Shown here in pieces: positions 8,203 through 16,149 of a stretch of DNA of 64,000 nucleotides. Where the stretch lies: contig OY969813.1 in assembly GCA_963703355.1 (NCBI GenBank), positions 1,612,001 to 1,676,000 on the forward strand. Reading direction: 5' to 3'. A program made the position numbers and the translations under genes. Positions within the stretch are counted from its first letter, which is position 1. Each line of letters starts with the position of its first letter. The notes under the pieces were generated by a model that was not told the DNA's origin, did not search any database, and saw nothing but the letters and a program-made list of their open reading frames with translations. The DNA is from Puia sp963703355 (lineage in GTDB: Bacteria > Bacteroidota > Bacteroidia > Chitinophagales > Chitinophagaceae).

Positions 8203-9561
8203 ATGCTTTTGAACAGGGCGGCTTTCGGCGAAAATTTCAATTGGGGGGTATCTACTGCTGCTTATCAGATTGAAGGGGCGCATGAAGCGGATGGCAAAGG
8301 AGTATCCATTTGGGATGAATTTACTAAAAAGAAGAAAAAAATTCTGCAGGGTCATCATGGAAATGTGGCCTGCGATTTTTATAACAGGTATCCTGAAGAT
8401 ATCAGAATTCTTCAACAGCTGCATATCCCAAATTATCGATTTTCAATTGCATGGAGCCGGATATTTCCTGAAGGGATTGGGAAGATAAATCAACCAGGTG
8501 TAGATTTTTACAACAGTCTGATCGATTATTGTCTTTCCTGTGGTATAGAGCCCTGGATAACCTTATACCATTGGGATCTTCCGGTTACACTTGAAAAAAA
8601 AGGAGGGTGGACAAATCGCGAAATAATTAACTGGTTTGGATCCTTTGTCGCTTTCTGTATTAAACAATTCGGCGATCGTGTTAAGCGATGGATGATTTTA
8701 AATGAGCCCATGGTATTTACGGGTGCAGGATATTTTTTAGGGGTTCATGCTCCAGGGAAAAAAGGCTTAACCAATTTCCTCTCTTCTGTACATCATGCGG
8801 CTCTTTGTCAGGCAGAGGGCGGTAGAATTGTGAAGAGCCTGCGGCCAGAGTTGGTAGTCGGCACGACTTTTTCTTATTCGCATTTGGAACCTTACAGAGA
8901 AAAAGAAAGAGATATTGGTGCAGTAAGAAAAACCGATGCTTTACTTAACAGATTGTTCATCGAGCCATTGCTGGGAATGGGATATCCTGTGAAGGACCTC
9001 CCCATTTTACAAAGTCTGGAAAGATTTTATAAAGATGGTGACAGCGCGAGGCTTGCATTTAATATGGACTTTGTAGGTCTCCAGAATTATACCAGAGAAT
9101 TTGTGCGATATGCTCCGTTTATGCCCTTTATAAAAGCAAAGATTATCAAAGCCGAAAAAAGAAATGTGGAAAAAACCCAGATGGGCTGGGAAGTTCATCC
9201 AAAAGCCATCTACCATGCGCTCATGCGTTGGAGCCATTATCGCAGCCTGAGAGAAATTATTGTAACTGAAAATGGAGCCGCTTTTGATGATCATTGTATT
9301 GCGGGTAAAGTTCAGGATGAAAAAAGATTGCGCTATATAAAAGACCATATAACACAGGTTCTCCTGGCGAAGCAGGCGGGTGTTCCTGTGAATGGATATT
9401 TTATCTGGACCTTAATGGACAACTTCGAGTGGGCAGAAGGTTATTATCCAAAATTTGGCTTGGTACATATAAATTTTGAAACCCAGGAAAGAATAATAAA
9501 GGAATCAGGGAAATGGTATGGGTCGTTTCTTGCAGCAAAAGTGTTAGCGGATATCCCTTAA
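8203..9561 (+). CDS. GH1 beta-glucosidase
   Basis: A retaining glycoside hydrolase of family 1, 452 residues and full length for the family, with no signal peptide, so cytoplasmic. The N-terminal signature NFNWGVSTAAYQIEGAHEAD is intact. The acid/base is E168 in MILNEPM and the nucleophile is E356 in IVTENGAA; the aglycone-site WTLMDNFEWAEGY motif is also present. It probably cleaves beta-linked glucosides or galactosides, possibly phosphorylated ones. The start ATG is one base after the preceding stop codon, so it is translationally coupled to the glycosyltransferase. Its last 18 bases overlap the end of the convergent desaturase gene. Confidence 0.93.
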   Translation: MLLNRAAFGENFNWGVSTAAYQIEGAHEADGKGVSIWDEFTKKKKKILQGHHGNVACDFYNRYPEDIRILQQLHIPNYRFSIAWSRIFPEGIGKINQPGVDFYNSLIDYCLSCGIEPWITLYHWDLPVTLEKKGGWTNREIINWFGSFVAFCIKQFGDRVKRWMILNEPMVFTGAGYFLGVHAPGKKGLTNFLSSVHHAALCQAEGGRIVKSLRPELVVGTTFSYSHLEPYREKERDIGAVRKTDALLNRLFIEPLLGMGYPVKDLPILQSLERFYKDGDSARLAFNMDFVGLQNYTREFVRYAPFMPFIKAKIIKAEKRNVEKTQMGWEVHPKAIYHALMRWSHYRSLREIIVTENGAAFDDHCIAGKVQDEKRLRYIKDHITQVLLAKQAGVPVNGYFIWTLMDNFEWAEGYYPKFGLVHINFETQERIIKESGKWYGSFLAAKVLADIP

Positions 9562-10521
9562 TCCTACCATTTTACTTTTATCAGTATCCCATATTTTCAA
9601 TCGAAGACAGGCTATAACCTCCTTAATTTTTAAGGAAGTACGTTTACAATTCTGCAACTCCTTCAAGCTCGCCATCACTTCCGGAAGGCGATAAAAGGGT
9701 ATTTTGGAATTCAGATGATGGATGTGGTGATAACCGATATTACCAGTAAGCCAGGACATAATGGGACTCATCACCATATAACTGGAAGATTCCATGGCTG
9801 CTTTTTCATACGCCCAATCATTATTTTCTGCAAATGTTACACCGGGAAAATTATGCTGTGCATAAAATAAATACGCTCCCATGGCGAAGGCAACAATAAA
9901 TGGCAGGAAAAAAAGAAAGAACCAGATATGCCACCCAAAAAGTATAAAAATCAGAACGGATAATGTAATGTGAATGATTAAGGCAATGAGTGAATCAAAA
10001 TGTTTTCTTGGATTGCTTACAAAAGATGCAATACACATGCCGAATATAAACATGGAAAAATAACCGAGTGCTATCGTCACCGGATGTCTTATCGCCAGAT
10101 ATTCAAATCTCTGACGGCCGCTCATTTCTTCGTATTTCTTTCTGGTAGCGATGGGATAAGAGCCGATGCTGGCGCTGAACAATTTGGAATTATTATTATG
10201 GTGATGATCGTGCGATCTCTTCCAGATACTTGTTGGTGAAAGGATAAAAAATCCGAAAGCAGTCATTATGAAATTCGCAAATTTCGAATGCGTTAAAATG
10301 GAATGGTGTTGATGATCGTGGTAAATGATAAACATCCGAACCAAAAGAAGTCCTGACAAAATGCTGAAGAATAATTTTAGTAAAAAAAACGGAATGATAA
10401 TGGTGGCAGATAATGACAATGCAATAAAAAGAAGTGTAGTAAGCGTGTAAAGCCAGCTCTTACCTCTAATTTCCTTCGCGAAAGGTTTAGTAGCTAAAAT
10501 AAGTTCTTTGCCAGAGAGCAT
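9544..10521 (-). CDS. Membrane fatty acid desaturase
   Basis: A 325-residue integral membrane di-iron enzyme that introduces a double bond into acyl chains. Three His boxes are present and ordered as in DesA-type desaturases: HDHQHH at 68-73, HDHHH at 104-108 and HHIHH at 265-269. Hydrophobic pairs lie at about 28-62, 85-100, 150-168 and 180-222. It starts 10 bases downstream of an LpxL-like acyltransferase, a neighbour that suggests a role in membrane lipid or lipid A acyl composition, possibly cold adaptation. Which position it desaturates cannot be told from the sequence. Confidence 0.9.
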   Translation of the reverse strand: MLSGKELILATKPFAKEIRGKSWLYTLTTLLFIALSLSATIIIPFFLLKLFFSILSGLLLVRMFIIYHDHQHHSILTHSKFANFIMTAFGFFILSPTSIWKRSHDHHHNNNSKLFSASIGSYPIATRKKYEEMSGRQRFEYLAIRHPVTIALGYFSMFIFGMCIASFVSNPRKHFDSLIALIIHITLSVLIFILFGWHIWFFLFFLPFIVAFAMGAYLFYAQHNFPGVTFAENNDWAYEKAAMESSSYMVMSPIMSWLTGNIGYHHIHHLNSKIPFYRLPEVMASLKELQNCKRTSLKIKEVIACLRLKIWDTDKSKMVGLRDIR

Positions 10522-10531
10522 TCACTTACAT

Positions 10532-11473
10532 TTAAAGTCCAGGTCGTTCGTGTTTCCATCTTCTGTGTGTCCAAAGCCAATTCTCGGGCTGGCTTCGGAT
10601 ATCTTCTTCCAATCTTCTCGTATGAATCTCGGTTATCTCACCACTTTTCCCGACTTTCAAAGGTAGTTCTATTCTATCAGCAAATACCTTATAGTGGCCC
10701 CTTTTAACTCTTCTTATGCTCACATAAACAATGGGATAACGAATCTTTAACGCAATTTTTTCTATTCCCAGAAAAACCGGCGTATCCTGATTTAAAAAAT
10801 TCATCCAGTATGCACGATCAGGAAGGGGGGCCTGATCTGCAATAAACGCTGTGGCTGTAAGTTGGTCCCTGTTCTTCAACATATCCTTTAACGTGTCTTT
10901 CATCGGTATCAGCTTTGTGCCAAAGCGAGTGCGCATTCTGTAAACCAGACCGTCGAAGTATTTATTTGAGAGGGGATGATAAATAACATACAGCTGATGT
11001 TTGCAACAAATGCTGAATGTATTACCTGCCCATTCCCAGTTTCCAAAATGACCCATCACGACCATAAAACTCTGATTTTCTTCGGCGAGCTGATTGAAGA
11101 TGGCCAGGGATTCCGGGACAAATTCACAATGCCGAATCATGTTTTCTTCAGAGATTGTAATGGTCTTAAAAGTCTCCAGAAAGAGATCACAGAAATAACG
11201 ATAAAATTTTCTTTCTATTTTCCTGATTTCATTGGGCGATTTTTCAGGAAATGAGTTGGTCAGGTTTTGCCGAACGATGCCCCGCCTGTAATGCAGCAAA
11301 TGGAATAACAGTATATAAACCCCGTCAGAAAAAAAATATAGCAGAGGAAATGGTAAAATAGCAAGCAGATAAATAAAAGGAAGACAACAATAATAAAAAA
11401 GTGCAGGTAAGAGTTTTTTCACCGGGAAAAAGTCAAAGATATGGCAATAATTCGTAGTAGATTGCGTTATCAT
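10532..11473 (-). CDS. LpxL/HtrB-like lysophospholipid/lipid A acyltransferase
   Basis: Inner-membrane acyltransferase of the lauroyl/myristoyl transferase family, up to 313 residues. The catalytic HX4E motif is H142-E147 in GHFGNWEW. One N-terminal membrane helix lies at about residues 24-48, and a late FIADQAPLPDRAYWMNFLN segment is typical of the family. It probably adds a secondary acyl chain to lipid A or an aminolipid. The annotated start is ATG at 11473, but a TATCTTTG promoter element at 11434-11441 lies inside that reading frame. The real start may be GTG at 11422, giving MKKLLPALFYY, a more typical N-terminus. The desaturase follows in the same direction. Confidence 0.85.
   Translation of the reverse strand: MITQSTTNYCHIFDFFPVKKLLPALFYYCCLPFIYLLAILPFPLLYFFSDGVYILLFHLLHYRRGIVRQNLTNSFPEKSPNEIRKIERKFYRYFCDLFLETFKTITISEENMIRHCEFVPESLAIFNQLAEENQSFMVVMGHFGNWEWAGNTFSICCKHQLYVIYHPLSNKYFDGLVYRMRTRFGTKLIPMKDTLKDMLKNRDQLTATAFIADQAPLPDRAYWMNFLNQDTPVFLGIEKIALKIRYPIVYVSIRRVKRGHYKVFADRIELPLKVGKSGEITEIHTRRLEEDIRSQPENWLWTHRRWKHERPGL
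11434..11441 (-). promoter_or_regulatory. Bacteroidota -7 element (TATCTTTG) for the acyltransferase/desaturase pair
   Basis: TATCTTTG on the minus strand matches the Bacteroidota -7 consensus TAnnTTTG. It lies 11 bases before an in-frame GTG at 11422. I see no good -33 TTG at the right distance, so this is a partial match. If real, it moves the gene start downstream of 11473. Confidence 0.35.
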
Positions 11474-11489
11474 TTGTTATAGATCCCCC

Positions 11490-12230
11490 ATGAGACGTAG
11501 ACTCTGTAGTTATACAATATGCTCCCTTTTTATCATCCTTGTTTTCAGTTGTAATAAAAACAACCCTCTTATAACTAATACTCCTGCTGACTACTATCCC
11601 ATGCATGTAGGCAACTATATTATCTACCGTATGGATTCATTAAAATTTGTCAATGTAGGATCCTCGGATACGATTATTAGTTATCATGCAAAAGAAGTTG
11701 TGGACGATTCGATTACTGACAATCTGGGAAGACTCAGCTATCGCGTAATCCGATATCTGAGTGATACAAATGAAATGGCAGCCTGGACACCGTCTATTGC
11801 ATATATGGTAACACCGCTTTCGGGTTCAGTAGAAGTGGTTGAAAATAACCTGCGCTATATAAAAATGGTTACTCCTGTTCAGGATGGAATATCCTGGCTG
11901 GGCAATGCATATATTGATACCAAGTCAGATACCTCGCTGGTACCCTATATGGATGGATGGAATTATACATATTCTTCCACGGGTATGCCCTTCAGTGTAT
12001 TTGCGGGTACGATACCGATGTCAGTAATTGTAAATGAAGCGAATGATGTTACGGGACTCGGAGACAGTTCCTATACACAAACCGTATTCAGTGAAGAAGT
12101 TTATGGAAAAAATATCGGTCTCATCTATAAAAAATTTCTGTATTCTGTTTATCAGTCTCCGAATGTGGAATATCCTGCAGGAGCAACTATCGGGTACGGT
12201 TTGACGTTTAACATGGTTTCGCATAATTAA
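11490..12230 (+). CDS. Hypothetical lipoprotein
   Basis: A 246-residue exported lipoprotein: positively charged start, hydrophobic run, and lipobox ending VFSC with Cys21, followed by NKNN. I recognise no family. The mature part has an extended N-terminal piece (DYYPMHVGNYIIYRMDS) that resembles secreted Bacteroidota proteins of unknown function, and it looks beta-rich with many Tyr, Ser and Asp. It lies 5 bases before a secreted T9SS subtilase and may be co-transcribed with it. The 16-base gap to the divergent acyltransferase leaves little room for a promoter unless that gene starts further in. Confidence 0.75.
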   Translation: MRRRLCSYTICSLFIILVFSCNKNNPLITNTPADYYPMHVGNYIIYRMDSLKFVNVGSSDTIISYHAKEVVDDSITDNLGRLSYRVIRYLSDTNEMAAWTPSIAYMVTPLSGSVEVVENNLRYIKMVTPVQDGISWLGNAYIDTKSDTSLVPYMDGWNYTYSSTGMPFSVFAGTIPMSVIVNEANDVTGLGDSSYTQTVFSEEVYGKNIGLIYKKFLYSVYQSPNVEYPAGATIGYGLTFNMVSHN

Positions 12231-12235
12231 AAGCA

Positions 12236-13933
12236 TTGCGCCATCTTTTCTTTTTTATCTTCTACTTTCTGTTTCAGCGTTTACAAGCGCAGGAGTATAA
12301 ATATCTGATTCACCTAACCGACAAGAAAAACAATGAATTCAGTCTTTCAAATCCGTCTGCTTTTCTTTCGGATAAATCGATAACACGACGTACTAAACAG
12401 CATATTCAAATTGACTCAACTGATTTACCCATTAACTCTGCGTACGCGGATAGCCTTGCTTCTTTGCCCTCACTAAGAATTCTGAACCGATCAAGATGGT
12501 TCAATCAGGTACTTATTTCTGTTTCAGACACATCCCTATTACTTCAAATTGCACAGTTTAGTTTTGTTCAATCTGCCGAACCAATGAACAACAATCAGAG
12601 AAAAAAAGTGATGGGCATTGTTCCGGGAATTCAACAAATACAAAGAACAGGCAACTATGATTGTACTGTTCACTCCATTTTGAAAACTTTTGGTAACGAC
12701 ACCATTGTGTATGGTGCTTCACAGGGTCAGATATATATTCACAACGGTGAGTATCTGCATCATCGGGGATTTCATGGAGAGGGAATGACCATCGCGTTAC
12801 TTGACGACGGATTCAATAATTATCTCACCAATCCCGCATTCGATAGTTTACGAAACGATAACAGGATATTGGGAACTTATGATTTTGTAAATCTGAAAAC
12901 AAGTGTCAATGAAGAAGACCAGCATGGAGCCGATTGCTTTTCCATTATCGCAGCAAACATTCCCGGTAAGCTGGTAGGAACCGCCCCGGCTGCGAGTTAT
13001 TGGCTATTTAAAACGGAGGACATTACTTCTGAAACACCCGTCGAAGAAGAGAACTGGGTGGCTGCCGCCGAATTTGCCGATAGCGCAGGGGTCGATCTGA
13101 TCAGCACTTCACTGGGTTATGCTTATTTCGACGACTCCGTTTATAACCTGGATTATACAAAAAGAAATGGGCATACTTCTCTTGTTACGAGGGCAGCAAA
13201 CTTTGCGGTTGCAAAGGGAATGATTGTGACTGCCAGTGCTGGCAATTCCGGAGGCAGTACAGGCGAACAAAAATATATTCTTTGTCCTGCAGATGGCGAC
13301 AGCGTATATACTGTCGGATCTGTAGATGCGAGTGGCCAGATTGCAGTCTCCTCCAGCTGGGGTCCCAATTCTTCAGGACAAATAAAACCGGATGGCGTTT
13401 CAGTAGGTGAAGGCGCTTTTTATGTAGCACCTAATGGAAATGTCAATTCAGGATCAGGTACTTCTTTTTCAAATCCAAATCTTGCAGGGCTGGTAACATG
13501 CCTCTGGCAGGCATTTCCGGAATTTGTATCGCATGATATTTTAGATGCCGTTCGTCAGTCGAGCAGCTTTTATAACAGCCCTGATAACCGTTACGGATAT
13601 GGAATTCCTGACTTTGAAAAAGCCTACACTGTTCTTCAGGATAAGAGACTGAATGCATACAGTGAATTACTCGGAAACGACTGGATTCATATTTTTCCGG
13701 TGCCATTTCAAGAAACTATTAACCTGCTAATCAAACCATCTGTTTCCGGAACCGCCTCCATTCAATTAGTGGATATATCAGGAAAAATTATCGACAAAAG
13801 GAGTATTCTTATAAATGCGTGTCAATTACAATTGACAGAAGTCGTAATTGGTCAGGCACTTTCAACAGGTGTTTATTTTTTGAGGTATGTAGATCAGAAA
13901 GAAAAAAGAACATTAAAACTGGTTAAAAACTAA
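12236..13933 (+). CDS. S8 subtilisin-like serine peptidase with T9SS type A tail
   Basis: A secreted endopeptidase of 565 residues. The start used is TTG at 12236, because no ATG precedes the signal peptide (MRHLFFFIFYFLFQRLQAQ). A propeptide-like region covers about residues 20-130. The catalytic triad is visible: Asp190 in IALLDDG, His230 in EDQHGAD and Ser410 in GTSFSNP, with oxyanion Asn337 in SAGNSGG. The last about 85 residues form a T9SS type A module (IFPVPFQETINLLI, ending RTLKLVKN), so it is exported by T9SS. The conserved H-G-T after the catalytic His is H-G-A here. It follows a lipoprotein gene closely. Confidence 0.9.
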   Translation: MRHLFFFIFYFLFQRLQAQEYKYLIHLTDKKNNEFSLSNPSAFLSDKSITRRTKQHIQIDSTDLPINSAYADSLASLPSLRILNRSRWFNQVLISVSDTSLLLQIAQFSFVQSAEPMNNNQRKKVMGIVPGIQQIQRTGNYDCTVHSILKTFGNDTIVYGASQGQIYIHNGEYLHHRGFHGEGMTIALLDDGFNNYLTNPAFDSLRNDNRILGTYDFVNLKTSVNEEDQHGADCFSIIAANIPGKLVGTAPAASYWLFKTEDITSETPVEEENWVAAAEFADSAGVDLISTSLGYAYFDDSVYNLDYTKRNGHTSLVTRAANFAVAKGMIVTASAGNSGGSTGEQKYILCPADGDSVYTVGSVDASGQIAVSSSWGPNSSGQIKPDGVSVGEGAFYVAPNGNVNSGSGTSFSNPNLAGLVTCLWQAFPEFVSHDILDAVRQSSSFYNSPDNRYGYGIPDFEKAYTVLQDKRLNAYSELLGNDWIHIFPVPFQETINLLIKPSVSGTASIQLVDISGKIIDKRSILINACQLQLTEVVIGQALSTGVYFLRYVDQKEKRTLKLVKN

Positions 13934-14042
13934 GACAGAATCCTCTCAAAAGATTTTACTAACTTAAACCCTGAACACGGTTTTCATGGATACATTCATG
14001 TGACAAATTTGGATGCACTTATAAAATCAAGAGAAACAATTC

Positions 14043-14690
14043 ATGGAAGAAAATACGCGCGAAAAAACCAAAACGAATGAACGTCCAGAAGTAATCGTTG
14101 TAAGAAACTGGAAGGAATACCTCGGCGAATCTCTATTAATTGTATTCAGCGTTGCACTTGCGATCATCCTGACAGAAATATTTACAAAAATTCACGAAGA
14201 CAGACAAACCCGAGAAATATTACATGAACTGCGTCAGGAACTCAAAAGTAACCATGAGGCCGAAAGTATTCAATATCAATATCATATTCAGGTACTACAT
14301 AATATCGATTCGGCTTTAATGGATGAAAAATATAGAAAATCTTTTATAGATAGTGGGGTGATTCACCTTCCTGCAATTGCGCCACATGGTATAACAAGAA
14401 AAGATCTGGATGATGTTGCCTGGCAGGTTGCCAAAGAAAATAATATCATTTCAAAGCTCAACCTGAAAACCTACAGTCTGCTTACAGACATTTATGATAA
14501 TCAACAAAGGATTACCAAATTGGAAAATGAAATTGGTAAAGTGCTATTGTCTTACGAGTCCCGCAGAACTGAAAATGCCAGACTTACTCTCATATTAATA
14601 CGTGATAACTATCATGCATGGGCAGTGGACAGAGCTCCGGTATTATTGGTAAAATATCAAAAAGCAATCGATGAACTGAGTGACTATTGA
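14043..14690 (+). CDS. Small single-pass membrane protein, DUF6090-like
   Basis: A 215-residue protein with one N-terminal membrane helix (YLGESLLIVFSVALAIILTE, residues about 25-46) preceded by a charged cytoplasmic start. The rest is helical and rich in charged residues (DRQTREILHELRQELKSNHE), with a periplasmic coiled-coil look. The layout of helix followed by an N-terminal E-L-K-N motif resembles the Bacteroidota DUF6090 group, whose function is unknown; the match is weak. It ends 6 bases before the stop of the convergent MFS exporter. Confidence 0.6.
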   Translation: MEENTREKTKTNERPEVIVVRNWKEYLGESLLIVFSVALAIILTEIFTKIHEDRQTREILHELRQELKSNHEAESIQYQYHIQVLHNIDSALMDEKYRKSFIDSGVIHLPAIAPHGITRKDLDDVAWQVAKENNIISKLNLKTYSLLTDIYDNQQRITKLENEIGKVLLSYESRRTENARLTLILIRDNYHAWAVDRAPVLLVKYQKAIDELSDY

Positions 14691-14696
14691 AGATAG

Positions 14697-15962
14697 TCAA
14701 ACTGGTATGGTAGTTTCCGCAGGTTGTTTTCTCAGAACAGGTAGAGGATTCCTTTTCACTTTTGTCTTTTGCAAAAAACGCACATGCAAAACACCAATTC
14801 CAATGGCTATAAAACCTTCAGTCATTACTGTATTTTCCACACCGACGTGCTGCGATATGAATCCAATAAGTAGCCCTCCCAAAGGCTGCATGCCAAAAAA
14901 AGCCATTGCATAAATGCTGATTACTCTGCCGCGCATTGAAGGATCCACTGCCGTTTGAATCAGGGTATTTGTTATCGTAATCTGAGACATCATTCCAAAG
15001 GCACCGATCATTGCAAACAGCAATGCAAGCGGATACCATGTAGCGTGTGAGAAAAGAACTAATCCAGTTCCAAAAACAAACGTGTTAATAGCCAGTATTT
15101 TTTGAAGGTTGGTTCCGGGTTTCAATGAAGCAAGAAAAATGGCACCAGAAAAAGCGCCGAGTCCGATTACACTATCTATGACGCCAAACGTAGAAGCCGT
15201 TCCATGAAAAATATCTTTAGCGTAAACAGGTATCAGGGTACTAAATGGTAAAACAAATAAACTAATAAGTCCCAGCATACCAATTATAAAAGAGATTTGA
15301 GGTGTCTTCCGAACATAATTCAGTCCTTCTCTCAGATCTCCGAGTATATTTTTCGTATGTGGTTTTGCGACAAATGTGGGAAGTCTCATTAACAAAAGGG
15401 AAATAATAACGGCTACAAAACTGAGTGCATTTATGCCGAAACAAACATCGTCGCCGAATTTCTCTATTACCAAACCAGCAATGCCTGGACCAATCAATCT
15501 CGATAAATTTACCATGGACGAATTCAATGCAAGTGCATTTGGAAGATTTTTTTTGTCATCCACCATATCATAAACAAGTGACTGGCGCGCGGGGACGTCA
15601 AATGCATTCACAATGCCCAGCAATACACCCAGTGCAATGATTTCCCAAACATTAAAATGCTTGAAAAATATAAGCAGTGTGAGAAGAATCGCCTGGATCA
15701 TGGAAATCACCTGAGTAAGTAATAAAACCCTGAAGCGATTATACCGGTCTGAAACTACTCCACCGATAAACGATAAAAGAAATGAGGGAAACATGGTTGC
15801 AAACAACGTAACACCCAGCATAAACTTGGAGTGCGTAAGCGTATAAACCACCCAACTTACTGCTGTTTTCTGCATCCATGTGCCAATCAAAGAGACTGAT
15901 TGCCCGATAAAATATAATCTGTAATTGCGACTCTTAAAAGCGTTGAAAGTAGTAATTGCCAT
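14697..15962 (-). CDS. MFS transporter, EntS/MFS_3-like exporter
   Basis: An inner-membrane, 12-helix exporter of about 421 residues. FKSRNYRLYFIGQSVSLIGTW is the typical start of the EntS-like MFS_3 group, and GGVVSDRYNRFRVLLLTQ is the MFS motif A loop between helices 2 and 3. ATG at 15962 is chosen; the frame stays open to 16046, but the extra 28 residues (rich in Lys, Arg and Cys) do not look like family sequence. Substrates of this group include siderophores, drugs and small metabolites, and none can be assigned here. No siderophore genes are nearby. Confidence 0.85.
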   Translation of the reverse strand: MAITTFNAFKSRNYRLYFIGQSVSLIGTWMQKTAVSWVVYTLTHSKFMLGVTLFATMFPSFLLSFIGGVVSDRYNRFRVLLLTQVISMIQAILLTLLIFFKHFNVWEIIALGVLLGIVNAFDVPARQSLVYDMVDDKKNLPNALALNSSMVNLSRLIGPGIAGLVIEKFGDDVCFGINALSFVAVIISLLLMRLPTFVAKPHTKNILGDLREGLNYVRKTPQISFIIGMLGLISLFVLPFSTLIPVYAKDIFHGTASTFGVIDSVIGLGAFSGAIFLASLKPGTNLQKILAINTFVFGTGLVLFSHATWYPLALLFAMIGAFGMMSQITITNTLIQTAVDPSMRGRVISIYAMAFFGMQPLGGLLIGFISQHVGVENTVMTEGFIAIGIGVLHVRFLQKTKVKRNPLPVLRKQPAETTIPV

Positions 15963-16149
15963 AATGAGTACCCGCTTCTCCTGCCATAAACATCCATGGC
16001 TCTGTGGTACGAAATTACGTTTTTTCCTGGTTTCATTGACAGCCATTCCGACTGTTTAACTTGGCTGCAAGATGTCCTTTCAGTAACTTCAAAAAATTTA
16101 TCACTTAATCTCATTCAATCTTAATTAAAATTATTGATAACTTCTGCAT

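Noticed and set aside
15963..16046. N-terminal extension of the MFS exporter
   Set aside because: The extra 28 residues are not membrane-like or family-like; the ATG at 15962 begins the conserved sequence.
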